A stretch of 64,000 bases of DNA, taken from positions 124,001 through 188,000 of the forward strand of contig CAOKHZ010000001.1 of assembly GCA_948468385.1 (NCBI GenBank), in the 5' to 3' direction. This DNA is from an uncultured Faecalicatena sp. (GTDB lineage: Bacteria > Bacillota > Clostridia > Lachnospirales > Lachnospiraceae). Positions 7,776-16,600 of the stretch are shown here, in pieces; position 1 is the first letter of the stretch, and the number at the start of each line of letters is the position of its first letter. The position numbers and the translations under genes were made by a program. The notes beneath the pieces were generated by a model. The model searched no databases and was not told the origin of the DNA. It saw nothing but the letters and a program-made list of their open reading frames with translations.

Positions 7776-9095
7776 ATGGCACTTTTTACATTTAAAGGCG
7801 GAATCCATCCCGACGATGGAAAGAGCCTTGCCAAGGACCAGCCAATCAGGAAAATTTTGCCCACGGGAATTTTAATGTATCCGCTTTCCCAGCATATCGG
7901 GGCACCTGCGGTGGCGGTGGTCAAAAAGGGGGACCACGTCCTTAGGGGACAAAAAATCGCGGATGCCGGCGGGTTCGTGTCCGCCCCGATTTATGCCTCG
8001 GTGTCCGGGCAGGTGAAGGCGATTGAGAAGCACTTAAACCCGACCGGGAGCAGCATGGACTGCATCCTGATTGAAAACGACGGCGATTACCAGGAGGTGG
8101 AGTATCCGCCGGTCAAGCCGCTTGACCAGATGGCGCGGGAGGAAATTATCAGACAGATCGGGGACGCGGGGATAGTCGGCATGGGCGGAGCGGGATTCCC
8201 GACCCGTGTGAAGCTGTCGCCGAAGGAACCGGAAAAGATTGACTACATCATTGCGAATTGTGCGGAATGCGAGCCTTACATTACGGCGGACTATCGTCGG
8301 ATGTTGGAACATACGGAGGAACTAATCGGCGGCATGCGGGTCGTGTTATCTCTGTTCGAGCATGCCAAGGGTGTCTTTGCCGTGGAGGACAATAAGAAGG
8401 ACTGTATCGAGAAGCTTCGAGAAGCAATCAAGGACGAGCCGCGCATGGAGGTTTGCGAGTTGGTGACGAAGTACCCGCAAGGGGCAGAGCGCCAGTTGAT
8501 TTACGCCGTCACCAAGCGCGCCATCAATTCCACGATGCTTCCGGCCGACGCGGGCTGCATCGTGGACAACGTGGAGACGCTTGTCGCCATTTATCAGGCG
8601 GTGATAAAGGGAAGGCCTTTGATGGAACGTATCGTGACGGTGAGCGGAGACGCGGTGAATGCGCCCGGGAATTTCCGTGTACTCTTAGGCACGAACCACG
8701 ACGAGCTGATCGCGGCCGCGGGCGGCTTTAAGACGGAACCGGAGAAAGTCATTTCTGGTGGCCCGATGATGGGATTTGCCATGATTACGACCGATACCCC
8801 GGTCACGAAGACTTCCTCGGCATTGCTCGCCTTTACGAAGGACGTCGTGGCGCGAAGTGCGGAAAGTGCTTGTATTAACTGCGGCCGCTGCGTGGAAGTA
8901 TGTCCAAGCCGCATCATTCCCTCCCGCCTGGCGGATTACGCCAAGCGTCAAGACGAGGAAACCTTCGTTACACAAAACGGTCTGGAGTGCGTGGAATGCG
9001 GTTCCTGCAGTTACGTGTGTCCTGCCAAGCGCCAGCTGAAGCAGGCCATCGGTTCCATGCGAAAGACCGCGTTGGCGAACAAAAAGAAGAAATAG
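7776..9095 (+). CDS. rnfC: Rnf electron transport complex subunit C
   Basis: 439 residues. RnfC is the peripheral NADH-binding subunit of the ferredoxin:NAD+ oxidoreductase that couples electron transfer to ion pumping across the membrane. An N-terminal barrel-sandwich domain (GGIHPDDGKSLAK), the nucleotide/flavin-binding motif GMGGAGFPTRVKL near residue 130, and two C-terminal 4Fe-4S motifs (CINCGRCVEVCP and CVECGSCSYVCP) are visible. AAAGGAG precedes the ATG. It is the first of six rnf genes packed without terminators. Confidence 0.97.
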   Translation: MALFTFKGGIHPDDGKSLAKDQPIRKILPTGILMYPLSQHIGAPAVAVVKKGDHVLRGQKIADAGGFVSAPIYASVSGQVKAIEKHLNPTGSSMDCILIENDGDYQEVEYPPVKPLDQMAREEIIRQIGDAGIVGMGGAGFPTRVKLSPKEPEKIDYIIANCAECEPYITADYRRMLEHTEELIGGMRVVLSLFEHAKGVFAVEDNKKDCIEKLREAIKDEPRMEVCELVTKYPQGAERQLIYAVTKRAINSTMLPADAGCIVDNVETLVAIYQAVIKGRPLMERIVTVSGDAVNAPGNFRVLLGTNHDELIAAAGGFKTEPEKVISGGPMMGFAMITTDTPVTKTSSALLAFTKDVVARSAESACINCGRCVEVCPSRIIPSRLADYAKRQDEETFVTQNGLECVECGSCSYVCPAKRQLKQAIGSMRKTALANKKKK

Positions 9096-9109
9096 AGAGG
9101 TGAGAGACA

Positions 9110-10042
9110 GTGAATAACAAATTGAGAGTATCATCTTCGCCCCACGTCCGGGACAAGGTGACCACCGGCAACATCATGTTGATGGTAGTGATCGCGCTCT
9201 TGCCGGCTACCATATTCGGAATTTACAATTTCCGTCATGAACATGCGTGGCTTCTGGTTCTCGTGACGACGGCGTCTGCCGTTTTGACGGAGTACATATA
9301 TGAACGTGCGTTGCACAAGCCCGTCACGGTGAAAGATTGCAGCGCGCTCGTGACGGGACTTTTGCTCGCCTTGAACCTACCGCCGACATTGCCGGTCTGG
9401 ATGGGTGCCTTGGGAGCGGTGTTCGCGATACTGGTCGTGAAACAGTTGTTTGGCGGACTGGGGCAGAATTTCATGAACCCCGCGCTGGGAGCCCGCTGCT
9501 TCCTACTGATTTGCTTCACGGGACGGATGACGACCTTTACCTATGACACCGTGACGGGGGCGACCCCATTGGCGACGTTAAAGGCGGGGGAGTCCGTTGA
9601 CACCATGAGCATGCTGCTTGGCAATACGGCAGGCACGATCGGCGAGACTTCGGTAATCGCCCTTTTGATTGGTGCCATCCTTTTGTTGTGGATCGGGGTC
9701 ATTGATTTGCGCATCCCCGGAACGTATCTTGTGACGTTCGTGATTTTTATCCTTTTGTTTAGTGGACGCGGGCTGGATTTGCAGTACGTTACCGCCCACC
9801 TTTGCGGCGGCGGCCTGATGCTTGGGGCATGGTTCATGGCCACGGATTACGTGACTTCCCCGATTACGAAACGGGGACAAATTGTATATGGGATTTGCCT
9901 TGGCATATTGACAGGATTGTTTCGGCTTTTCGGCGGCTCCGCCGAGGGCGTGTCCTACGCCATCATCATCAGTAACCTTCTGGTTCCATTGATTGAAAAG
10001 GTTACTCTTCCAAAACCATTTGGTAAAGGAGGAGAAAAATAA
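9110..10042 (+). CDS. rnfD: Rnf electron transport complex subunit D
   Basis: 310 residues, an integral membrane protein with about nine hydrophobic segments. Family members carry FMN covalently bound to Thr in an (S/T)GAT motif; here it is TGATPLATL with the candidate Thr at residue 152. The tail ends in a short basic stretch. The stop codon overlaps the rnfG start (TAATG). The flavin would be attached by ApbE, encoded convergently at 12945-13958. Confidence 0.96.
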   Translation: MNNKLRVSSSPHVRDKVTTGNIMLMVVIALLPATIFGIYNFRHEHAWLLVLVTTASAVLTEYIYERALHKPVTVKDCSALVTGLLLALNLPPTLPVWMGALGAVFAILVVKQLFGGLGQNFMNPALGARCFLLICFTGRMTTFTYDTVTGATPLATLKAGESVDTMSMLLGNTAGTIGETSVIALLIGAILLLWIGVIDLRIPGTYLVTFVIFILLFSGRGLDLQYVTAHLCGGGLMLGAWFMATDYVTSPITKRGQIVYGICLGILTGLFRLFGGSAEGVSYAIIISNLLVPLIEKVTLPKPFGKGGEK

Positions 10043-10653
10043 TGAATAAAATTATAAAAAACGCATTGATTCTGACGGCCATTACCTTAATATCCGGATG
10101 CCTTTTGGGACTCGTCTACGAAATTACCAAGGAGCCCATCGCGCAGGCGCAGGAAAACGCCAAGCAGACCGCGTACAAGACGGTCCTTGCGGACGCGGAT
10201 TCGTTTGAGGACATGGAGGTGGATGAGGAGAAAGCGTTCGAACCTCTCGCGGCGGCCGGGTATGACGCGGATTCCATCACGGGGGTCGCCGTCGCCAAGG
10301 ACAAGGGCGGCAGGGAGATTGGCTATGTCATCACCGTGACCTCGCACGAAGGGTATGGCGGCGACATTAAGATTTCCGTAGGCATTTTAAACGACGGGAC
10401 GGTAAAGGGCATCGAGATGCTCTCCATATCCGAGACGGCGGGACTGGGCATGAAGGCCAAGGAGCCGGAGTTCAAGAGCCAATTCCAAGATAAACAAGTA
10501 AGCAAGTTTTTCTATACCAAGAGCGGCGAGAGCGGGGAGGACAAAATTGACGCGCTAAGTGGCGCGACCATTACCACGAACGCCGTGACGAACGGCGTAA
10601 ATTCGGCACTTGTATATTTTCGTGACGTGTTAGGAGGTGGCAGTGGTGAATAA
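10042..10653 (+). CDS. rnfG: Rnf electron transport complex subunit G
   Basis: 203 residues with one N-terminal membrane anchor (about residues 8-26) and an extracytoplasmic FMN-binding domain. The flavinylation site is DALSGATITT with candidate Thr176, matching the ApbE target motif DxxSGAT. The redox-domain signature ETAGLGMKAKEPEF is present. It overlaps rnfE by 17 bp, which implies coupled translation. Confidence 0.95.
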   Translation: MNKIIKNALILTAITLISGCLLGLVYEITKEPIAQAQENAKQTAYKTVLADADSFEDMEVDEEKAFEPLAAAGYDADSITGVAVAKDKGGREIGYVITVTSHEGYGGDIKISVGILNDGTVKGIEMLSISETAGLGMKAKEPEFKSQFQDKQVSKFFYTKSGESGEDKIDALSGATITTNAVTNGVNSALVYFRDVLGGGSGE

Positions 10654-11425
10654 ATATATGGAACGGCTGTATAACGGCCTGATTAAGGAAAATCCCACCT
10701 TCGTACTGATGTTGGGAATGTGCCCGACGCTGGCGGTCACGACGTCCGCCATCAACGGTGTCGGCATGGGCTTGTCTACGACGGTGGTACTGGTGCTATC
10801 CAACATGTTGATTTCCATGTTGCGCAAGATTATCCCGAATTCCGTGCGCGTGCCGGCTTTCATCGTGGTCGTGGCTTCTTTCGTGACCATCGTGCAATTT
10901 TTGATGGAAGGGTTCGTGCCAAGTTTGTATGATTCCCTCGGAATCTATATCCCTCTTATCGTGGTAAACTGCATCATCCTCGGCAGGGCCGAAAGCTATG
11001 CCTCGAAAAACCCCGTTCTTTTGTCCATCATGGACGGCATCGGCATGGGTCTTGGGTTTACCGTGGGACTGACCGCGATTGGCTTCGTCAGGGAGTTGAT
11101 TGGTGCCGGAACGGTGTTCGGTTTCCATGTGATGCCAAACGCTTACGAACCGCTCACGATATTCATCCTGGCTCCGGGCGCGTTCTTCGTCCTGGCCATG
11201 CTGACGGCACTGCAAAACGTTTTTAAGAACAAGGCACAGGCGAAGCAAAGGGCGGCCGCTGCGGCCGGCTGCGTAAGCGGCGCGGGCTGCGAGAACTGTA
11301 AGAGCCGGGAGACGTGCGGTGGCAAGATGGTATTTTCGGAGTTGGTAAGCGACGCGAAACATGATGCCAAAAACGGCGTGCAAAAGGATACGAAAAACGA
11401 GGCGGAAGGAGGGGAAGTGAAATGA
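10637..11425 (+). CDS. rnfE: Rnf electron transport complex subunit E
   Basis: 262 residues. The first 200 or so form the six-helix membrane core shared with RnfA. The C-terminus is extended by about 60 hydrophilic residues with a cysteine cluster (GCVSGAGCENCKSRETCGGK) and a charged Lys/Asp/Glu tail. RnfE and RnfA together hold a 2Fe-2S centre in the membrane; the extra cysteines are beyond the conserved core, and whether they bind metal is unknown. The stop overlaps the rnfA start (ATGA). Confidence 0.95.
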   Translation: MAVVNKYMERLYNGLIKENPTFVLMLGMCPTLAVTTSAINGVGMGLSTTVVLVLSNMLISMLRKIIPNSVRVPAFIVVVASFVTIVQFLMEGFVPSLYDSLGIYIPLIVVNCIILGRAESYASKNPVLLSIMDGIGMGLGFTVGLTAIGFVRELIGAGTVFGFHVMPNAYEPLTIFILAPGAFFVLAMLTALQNVFKNKAQAKQRAAAAAGCVSGAGCENCKSRETCGGKMVFSELVSDAKHDAKNGVQKDTKNEAEGGEVK

Positions 11426-11997
11426 AAGAACTGCTATTGATCGCGGTGGGATCCGCGCTGGTAAATAATGTCGTGCTCAGTCAGTTCCTTGGTATTTGCC
11501 CGTTTCTGGGTGTTTCCAAGAACGTGAAGACGGCGGCCGGCATGGGTGGGGCCGTGGTGTTCGTCATTACGATTGCCTCTTTTGTGGCGAGCGTGATTTA
11601 CAAGTTCATCCTCGTCCCGACCGGGTTTGAATATTTACAGACCATCGTGTTCATCCTCGTGATCGCGGCATTGGTGCAATTCGTGGAAATGTTTTTGAAA
11701 AAGTCAATGCCCCCGTTGTACAACGCGTTGGGCGTTTACCTTCCGCTGATTACCACCAACTGTGCGGTGCTTGGCGTGGCGCTGACGAACGTGCAGAAGT
11801 CTTACAGCGTTTTGGAGAGCGTGGTGAACGGCATCGCGGTAGCGGTCGGATTTTTAATCGCGATCGTCCTGATGGCGGGCATCCGTGAAAAAACGGAGCA
11901 TAACGACATTCCGAAAGCGTTTCAAGGAACACCGATCGTGCTCGTGACGGCGGGGTTGATGGCAATTGCCTTTTTCGGATTTTCGGGGCTGATTTAG
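11422..11997 (+). CDS. rnfA: Rnf electron transport complex subunit A
   Basis: 191 residues, six predicted membrane helices, the inverted-topology partner of RnfE. Diagnostic motifs are VLSQFLGICPFLGVSK near the N-terminus and LPLITTNCAVLGVAL in the middle, whose cysteines are thought to ligate the intramembrane iron-sulfur centre. Its ATG overlaps the rnfE stop. rnfB follows after a short gap with GGGAGGA. Confidence 0.97.
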   Translation: MKELLLIAVGSALVNNVVLSQFLGICPFLGVSKNVKTAAGMGGAVVFVITIASFVASVIYKFILVPTGFEYLQTIVFILVIAALVQFVEMFLKKSMPPLYNALGVYLPLITTNCAVLGVALTNVQKSYSVLESVVNGIAVAVGFLIAIVLMAGIREKTEHNDIPKAFQGTPIVLVTAGLMAIAFFGFSGLI

Positions 11998-12016
11998 AGA
12001 ACGGGAGGAAACATAT

Positions 12017-12826
12017 ATGATTACAGGAATTGTTATAGCGGCAGTGATTGTCGGCGGGGTCGGACTGTTTATCGGTATTTTCCTCGGCTTTTCGGGAAAG
12101 GCGTTCGCGGTGGAAGTCGATGAACGCGAGGAAGCGATTCTGGGCGTCTTGCCTGGCAATAACTGCGGCGGATGCGGTTACGCGGGATGTTCCGGTCTGG
12201 CCTCGGCCATCGTGGCGGGCGAGGCGGAAGTCGGTGCTTGTCCGGTCGGTGGCGCGCCGGTGGCGGCAAAAATCGGTGCCATCATGGGGCAGGAGGCCGG
12301 CGAGCAGGAACGCATGGTGGCGTTCGTGAAATGTGCCGGGACTTGTGAGAAAGCGCAAAATGAATATGAGTATTATGGAATCAAGGACTGCGGCATGGTG
12401 AACATGATGCAGGACGGAGGGCCGAAGGGCTGTGATTATGGATGCTTGGGATTCGGGAATTGTGTGAAGGCATGTCCGTTCGATGCCATCCACATTGTGG
12501 AGGGCATTGCCGTCGTGGATAAGGAGCAGTGCAAGGCATGTGGAAAATGTATCGCCGCTTGTCCGAAGAAGCTGATCGAGTTGCTCCCGTATGACCAGAA
12601 GACGTTCGTGCAGTGCAACTCCCACGATAAGGGCAAATCGTTGATGGACGTTTGTCTGGTGGGGTGCATCGGCTGCCGCATGTGCGTGAAGAACTGCGAG
12701 GCGGGAGCCATTACGGTGACGGACTTTCTGGCGCACATTGACCCGGCGAAGTGTACGAACTGCGGCGTGTGCGCGGACAAATGTCCGCGGAAAATTATTA
12801 CGCCGCGTAAGATACCAGTGTCGTAA
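12017..12826 (+). CDS. rnfB: Rnf electron transport complex subunit B
   Basis: 269 residues. RnfB is the ferredoxin-accepting iron-sulfur subunit. An N-terminal membrane helix (residues 3-25) is followed by a 4Fe-4S domain with NNCGGCGYAGCSGL and a downstream cysteine pair, then ferredoxin-like motifs CVKACPFDAI, CKACGKCIAACP, CIGCRMCVKNC and CTNCGVCADKCP. It ends the operon, which terminates in the hairpin at 12867 shared with apbE. Confidence 0.96.
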   Translation: MITGIVIAAVIVGGVGLFIGIFLGFSGKAFAVEVDEREEAILGVLPGNNCGGCGYAGCSGLASAIVAGEAEVGACPVGGAPVAAKIGAIMGQEAGEQERMVAFVKCAGTCEKAQNEYEYYGIKDCGMVNMMQDGGPKGCDYGCLGFGNCVKACPFDAIHIVEGIAVVDKEQCKACGKCIAACPKKLIELLPYDQKTFVQCNSHDKGKSLMDVCLVGCIGCRMCVKNCEAGAITVTDFLAHIDPAKCTNCGVCADKCPRKIITPRKIPVS

Positions 12827-12866
12827 GTTCCCGGCTGCTTTTGGCGAAATGGTTGTGAATGTAAAG

Positions 12867-12906
12867 AAAGGCCGGTCAGGCAATCAGTCCCTGACCGGTC
12901 TTTCCT
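12867..12906. terminator. Bidirectional terminator between rnfB and apbE
   Basis: aaaggccggtcagg (12867-12880) pairs with cctgaccggtcttt (12890-12903), 14 bp with one G-U pair. T-rich sequence on the plus strand and A-rich sequence on the other side let it serve both convergent genes. Confidence 0.9.
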
Positions 12907-12944
12907 TGACTTTGTTTGCGGATTAATAAACGAGAAAATTTTTG

Positions 12945-13958
12945 TCATGGGGCGTGCTTTCGCTCTCCGGCATAGTGAAGTTCGTAATCTTTCGTGATAA
13001 AGATGGCCTCCACGTTTTCTAATGATTCGACTAATTTTGTTCCGTCTTCAAGCCCCAGCGCGAAGCAGCAAGTGCTAAGGGCGTCTCCCATCGTGGAACT
13101 GTCGGAGAGGATGGTGACTTGCAAAAGGTCGTTTTCATAGGGCATCCCGTTTTGGGGATTTAATATGTGGTGGTAAAGTTGTCCGTCTTTTTCAAAATAG
13201 CGTTGGTCAATTCCAGACGAGACAATCGAGCAATCGCGCACCTCAAGCGTGGTGATGGTTTGTCCGCTCTCGGCGAATGGTTTTTGGATGCCGATGCGGT
13301 AATCGCTTCCGTCATATTTTCCCCCGATTAAAAGAACGTTGCCGCCTAGGTTGATATAACCATGCTCCACGCCTTCGCCAAGGAGGTATTCTTTCAGGCG
13401 GTCGGCAATGTAACCTTTGGCGATGCCGCCGAGGTCGAGTTCCATGCCGGGCATCAGCAACGTGACCGTGTTATCCTCTACAAGAACGTTTTGATAATTT
13501 ACGAGGGAACAAGCGGCATTTCTTGCTTCTTCGGATGGAATGACGGTATTTTTTGTGTCGTGAAAATCCCACAAATCGCTTACTGGGGCAATTGTGACGT
13601 CAAATTTTCCGTCTGATAATTCACTATAATAAAGTCCCTGCCGTACTAAGTCCGCCGTCTCGGGGGAAACATCTACCGCGACTTGCAAAGAGGCATTGAT
13701 ACGTGAAATTTCACTGGTGGGAATTTCCTTGCTGAACAACCCTTCATAGTAGGCGCACAATTCTTTGCATGTTTCCAAAATTTCGGGCGTTCCGCCTTGG
13801 ATGCGGATTTGTATGACCGTGTCAAAATAAAGTTCCGTCATTGAAAACTCCTCGGGTTCTTCCTTGGCACTACAGCCACCAAGAAGTGGCATGGCAGAGA
13901 GAAAAAGAAAGAACGGCAAAAAGTGTAATATGCGGAAGGCAGAAAACATTTTTCTCAT
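12945..13958 (-). CDS. apbE: FAD:protein FMN transferase (ApbE)
   Basis: 337 residues. ApbE transfers FMN from FAD onto Thr of target proteins; RnfD and RnfG encoded just upstream both carry its target motif. The N-terminus has a signal peptide and a lipobox (LLGGC, Cys near residue 29), so it should be a membrane-anchored lipoprotein acting outside the membrane. Typical motifs: LDLGGIAKGYIADRL, GYINLGGNVLLIGGK and HHILNPQNGMP. It is convergent with the rnf operon, an arrangement that supports dedicated service to Rnf. Confidence 0.95.
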   Translation of the reverse strand: MRKMFSAFRILHFLPFFLFLSAMPLLGGCSAKEEPEEFSMTELYFDTVIQIRIQGGTPEILETCKELCAYYEGLFSKEIPTSEISRINASLQVAVDVSPETADLVRQGLYYSELSDGKFDVTIAPVSDLWDFHDTKNTVIPSEEARNAACSLVNYQNVLVEDNTVTLLMPGMELDLGGIAKGYIADRLKEYLLGEGVEHGYINLGGNVLLIGGKYDGSDYRIGIQKPFAESGQTITTLEVRDCSIVSSGIDQRYFEKDGQLYHHILNPQNGMPYENDLLQVTILSDSSTMGDALSTCCFALGLEDGTKLVESLENVEAIFITKDYELHYAGERKHAP

Positions 13959-14091
13959 TTTTTCATACTACCTCGTTTCGGTTAAAATGGTATTATGCTT
14001 CGCCATCCTTTCAAAGGGAATGCGTTTTGCATCCTGGATTTGAAAAGCAACGGCCACCTTATTATAAACAAGAACCGGGGAAAATACAATC

Positions 14092-14105
14092 GAACATGTG
14101 ATTGC
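14092..14105 (+). promoter_or_regulatory. LexA-like (SOS) box candidate upstream of ruvA
   Basis: CGAACATGTGATTG resembles the Gram-positive LexA site GAAC-N4-GTTY with one mismatch in the second half-site. It touches the -35 hexamer of the ruvA promoter. ruvAB is SOS-controlled in many bacteria, but the imperfect half-site keeps confidence low. Confidence 0.35.
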
Positions 14106-14130
14106 ATTCATGGGAATTGTGTGTTATGAT
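14102..14130 (+). promoter_or_regulatory. Sigma-A promoter of ruvAB
   Basis: TTGCAT (14102-14107) and TATGAT (14125-14130) with a 17-nt spacer, about 90 nt upstream of the ruvA start. Confidence 0.65.
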
Positions 14131-14219
14131 GTTAGGGTACGTCGCATGGTTTGGAAGCTGGCGTGGAATAAGGCGGCTTTTATGTCATTGCATGATGAAG
14201 TTTAAAGGAGATTTCTTGT

Positions 14220-14834
14220 ATGATTTCTTATGTAAAAGGAGAATTGGCCGGACTTGAGCGTGACAAGGTGATTGTTGACGTCCACGGGATTGGTTATGGG
14301 ATTTTTATGCCGGAGCGTTCGATGGGGCGGTTGCCACAGGCGGGAAGCGAGGTCAAGATTTATACATATTTGAACGTCCGTGAGGACGCGATGCATTTGT
14401 TCGGGTTTCTGACGCAGGACGAAGTTCGGTTGTTCAAGCTGTTGATCGGGGTGAGCGGGATTGGTCCCAAGGGCGGGCTTGGCATCCTTTCTGCCTTGTC
14501 GGCGGATGACTTGCGTTTTGCCGTGCTTTCGGGAGACGCGAAGGCCATTTGTGCCGCGCCGGGCATCGGAAAAAAGACGGCGGAAAAGTTGATTATCGAG
14601 TTAAAGGACAAGCTGGATCTGGAGGAGGTGCTCGATCGTTCCCAGGGAGCGGGAGAGGACGTGCTTGCAGGTGCCAAGGACTTTTCCGTCAGCGATATCC
14701 AGTCGGATGCCGTACAAGCCCTGGTGGCTCTTGGGTATGGCAGCACGGAGAGCATGAAGGCCGTCAAAAAGGCGGGTGACCAGTACACGACCGTGGAAGA
14801 ATTGCTCAAAGAGGCGTTGAAAAAGATGTTTTGA
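14220..14834 (+). CDS. ruvA: Holliday junction DNA helicase subunit RuvA
   Basis: 204 residues. It binds four-way DNA junctions and loads the RuvB motor for branch migration. The N-terminal OB fold (MISYVKGELAGL) is followed by helix-hairpin-helix motifs (LIGVSGIGPKGGL and APGIGKKTAEKLIIELK) and a C-terminal RuvB-contact domain (DAVQALVALGYGS). AAAGGAG precedes the ATG. ruvB follows 83 bp downstream. Confidence 0.97.
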   Translation: MISYVKGELAGLERDKVIVDVHGIGYGIFMPERSMGRLPQAGSEVKIYTYLNVREDAMHLFGFLTQDEVRLFKLLIGVSGIGPKGGLGILSALSADDLRFAVLSGDAKAICAAPGIGKKTAEKLIIELKDKLDLEEVLDRSQGAGEDVLAGAKDFSVSDIQSDAVQALVALGYGSTESMKAVKKAGDQYTTVEELLKEALKKMF

Positions 14835-14917
14835 TTCGATTTATGACGAGTGCCGTTCTCAAAGGCGGCGAAGGAGTCACGATTGTCAGACGATACGAGG
14901 AGATTTAAGGAAATTAT

Positions 14918-15922
14918 ATGGGTAAGAGAATCATCACGACAGAAAACCTGGAAGAGGATCAAAAAATTGAAAACCACCTGCGCCCGCAGTATTTGAAAGA
15001 CTATATCGGGCAGGAAAAGGCAAAAAACATGCTGGACGTCTATATCAAGGCGGCAAAGGAGCGAAACGACGCGCTCGACCACGTGCTGTTTTACGGTCCC
15101 CCCGGACTGGGGAAGACGACCCTTTCCGGCATCATTGCCAATGAGATGGGGGTGAACATCAAGATTACGTCCGGCCCCGCCATTGAGAAGCCGGGAGAGA
15201 TGGCGGCCATTTTAAACAACCTGCAGGAGCACGACATTTTGTTTGTCGACGAGATTCATCGTCTGAACCGACAAGTGGAGGAAGTTTTGTACCCGGCCAT
15301 GGAGGACTTTGCCATCGACATTTTGATTGGGAAGGGGGCGACCGCCCGTTCCATCCGCCTGGACTTGCCGAGGTTCACGCTGATTGGAGCCACCACCCGG
15401 GCAGGGATGCTGACCGCGCCGTTGCGCGATCGGTTCGGGGTCATTCATCGACTGGAGTTTTATACCGAGCGTGAACTGACGACCATCGTGCTTCGTTCGG
15501 CCAAGGTGCTGCAGGTGGAGATTGAGGAAAAGGGCGCGAGGGAGTTGGCCAAACGTTCGCGGGGAACGCCGCGTCTGGCAAACAGGCTTTTAAAGCGCGT
15601 GCGGGATTTCGCCCAAGTCCAATATGACGGCGTGATTACGGAAAACGTTGCCAATTACGCGCTTGACCTTTTGGACGTTGACAAATATGGTTTGGATCAT
15701 ACGGATCGCAACATATTGTCCACGATGATTGAACGGTTCCACGGCGGGCCGGTGGGATTGGACACGTTGGCCGCCTCGATTTCCGAGGATGCCGGGACGT
15801 TGGAGGACGTTTATGAACCTTATTTGTTAAAGAACGGATTCATTCAAAGGACACCTAGGGGACGCGTCGCTACCGAGCTCTCATACCGGCATTTGGGAAT
15901 TCCCATGGATGAGAAGTCGTGA
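14918..15922 (+). CDS. ruvB: Holliday junction branch migration ATPase RuvB
   Basis: 334 residues, normal length. AAA+ ATPase with Walker [10 protein letters not shown] near residue 64, Walker B DEIHR, sensor motif [10 protein letters not shown] and arginine-finger region RDRFGV, then a C-terminal winged helix (RTPRGRVAT). It forms the hexameric motor with RuvA. Confidence 0.98.
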   Translation: MGKRIITTENLEEDQKIENHLRPQYLKDYIGQEKAKNMLDVYIKAAKERNDALDHVLFYGPPGLGKTTLSGIIANEMGVNIKITSGPAIEKPGEMAAILNNLQEHDILFVDEIHRLNRQVEEVLYPAMEDFAIDILIGKGATARSIRLDLPRFTLIGATTRAGMLTAPLRDRFGVIHRLEFYTERELTTIVLRSAKVLQVEIEEKGARELAKRSRGTPRLANRLLKRVRDFAQVQYDGVITENVANYALDLLDVDKYGLDHTDRNILSTMIERFHGGPVGLDTLAASISEDAGTLEDVYEPYLLKNGFIQRTPRGRVATELSYRHLGIPMDEKS

Positions 15923-15957
15923 AAATGATTACAATGGTTACGTTACTGTTCAGCCCT

Positions 15958-15983
15958 GAGCCAGTCAGCTCAGTGACTGGTTC
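15958..15983 (+). terminator. Stem-loop after ruvB, possible terminator
   Basis: gagccagtca (15958-15967) pairs with tgactggttc (15974-15983) over 10 bp with a 6-nt loop. There is no T-run directly after it, so termination is uncertain; it may stabilise the 3' end of ruvAB mRNA. Confidence 0.35.
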
Positions 15984-16034
15984 GGAGAATGCACGTAAAT
16001 CTGGTTACTTACTGAAAATAAAATAAAAAAATAG

Positions 16035-16063
16035 TTGGTTTTTATGCAAGGATAGTTTATAAT
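16035..16063 (+). promoter_or_regulatory. Sigma-A promoter of zapA
   Basis: TTGGTT (16035-16040) and TATAAT (16058-16063) are separated by 17 nt in an A/T-rich region, 33 nt before the zapA start. Confidence 0.65.
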
Positions 16064-16095
16064 GAGAGGAAGGTAGGAAACGCAAGGAGGAAGCT

Positions 16096-16506
16096 ATGAG
16101 TTCAGCAAAGCACATTACGGAAGTTCTAATCGGAGGAAAGGTCTATACTTTAAGCGGTTTTGAGGGCGAGGAATATTTGCAGAAGATTGCCTCTTATCTG
16201 AATCATAAGATTACGGAGTGCACGAACAGTGAAGGCTACCGGAAACAGAGCGCAGACACACGAAACGTTCTCCTTGCACTAAATATCGCGGATGATTATT
16301 TCAAAGCCAAAAAGCAGGGGGACTCGTTGGAGAGCGACATCGAATTGAAAGACAAGGAGATGTATGACCTGAAGCATGAATTGATATCGGTTCAGATCAA
16401 GCTTGAGAACGCCGAGAAGGAGCTGGCCAAGATGAAGGAAGAGAACAACAACCTGCAGATGCAGATCGTGAAGCTCGAGACGGAAATGAAGAATCGCAGA
16501 AAGTAA
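16096..16506 (+). CDS. zapA: Cell division protein ZapA
   Basis: 136 residues. ZapA bundles FtsZ filaments at the division ring. The N-terminal ZapA domain (TEVLIGGKVYTLSGFEGEEY, then the NVLLALNIADDYFKA helix) is followed by a long charged coiled coil (about residues 75-136). The extended coil is typical of Firmicute ZapA. AAGGAGG precedes the ATG, and a terminator follows. Confidence 0.88.
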   Translation: MSSAKHITEVLIGGKVYTLSGFEGEEYLQKIASYLNHKITECTNSEGYRKQSADTRNVLLALNIADDYFKAKKQGDSLESDIELKDKEMYDLKHELISVQIKLENAEKELAKMKEENNNLQMQIVKLETEMKNRRK

Positions 16507-16516
16507 AACGCGCATG

Positions 16517-16544
16517 GGCTGTCTGTAAGTGACAGCCTATTTAT
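16517..16544 (+). terminator. Rho-independent terminator of zapA
   Basis: ggctgtc (16517-16523) pairs with gacagcc (16531-16537) and is followed by TATTTATTA. The stem is short and the tail is imperfect. Confidence 0.6.
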
Positions 16545-16600
16545 TAGTAAACGCATTAATTATAAAGGTTTTGGAGATGACACCATGAAGGGAAACGTGG

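Noticed and set aside
11750-12883. 377-codon frame antisense to rnfA and rnfB
   Set aside because: It mirrors two well-supported genes, has low-complexity His/Arg-rich composition and no ribosome binding site.
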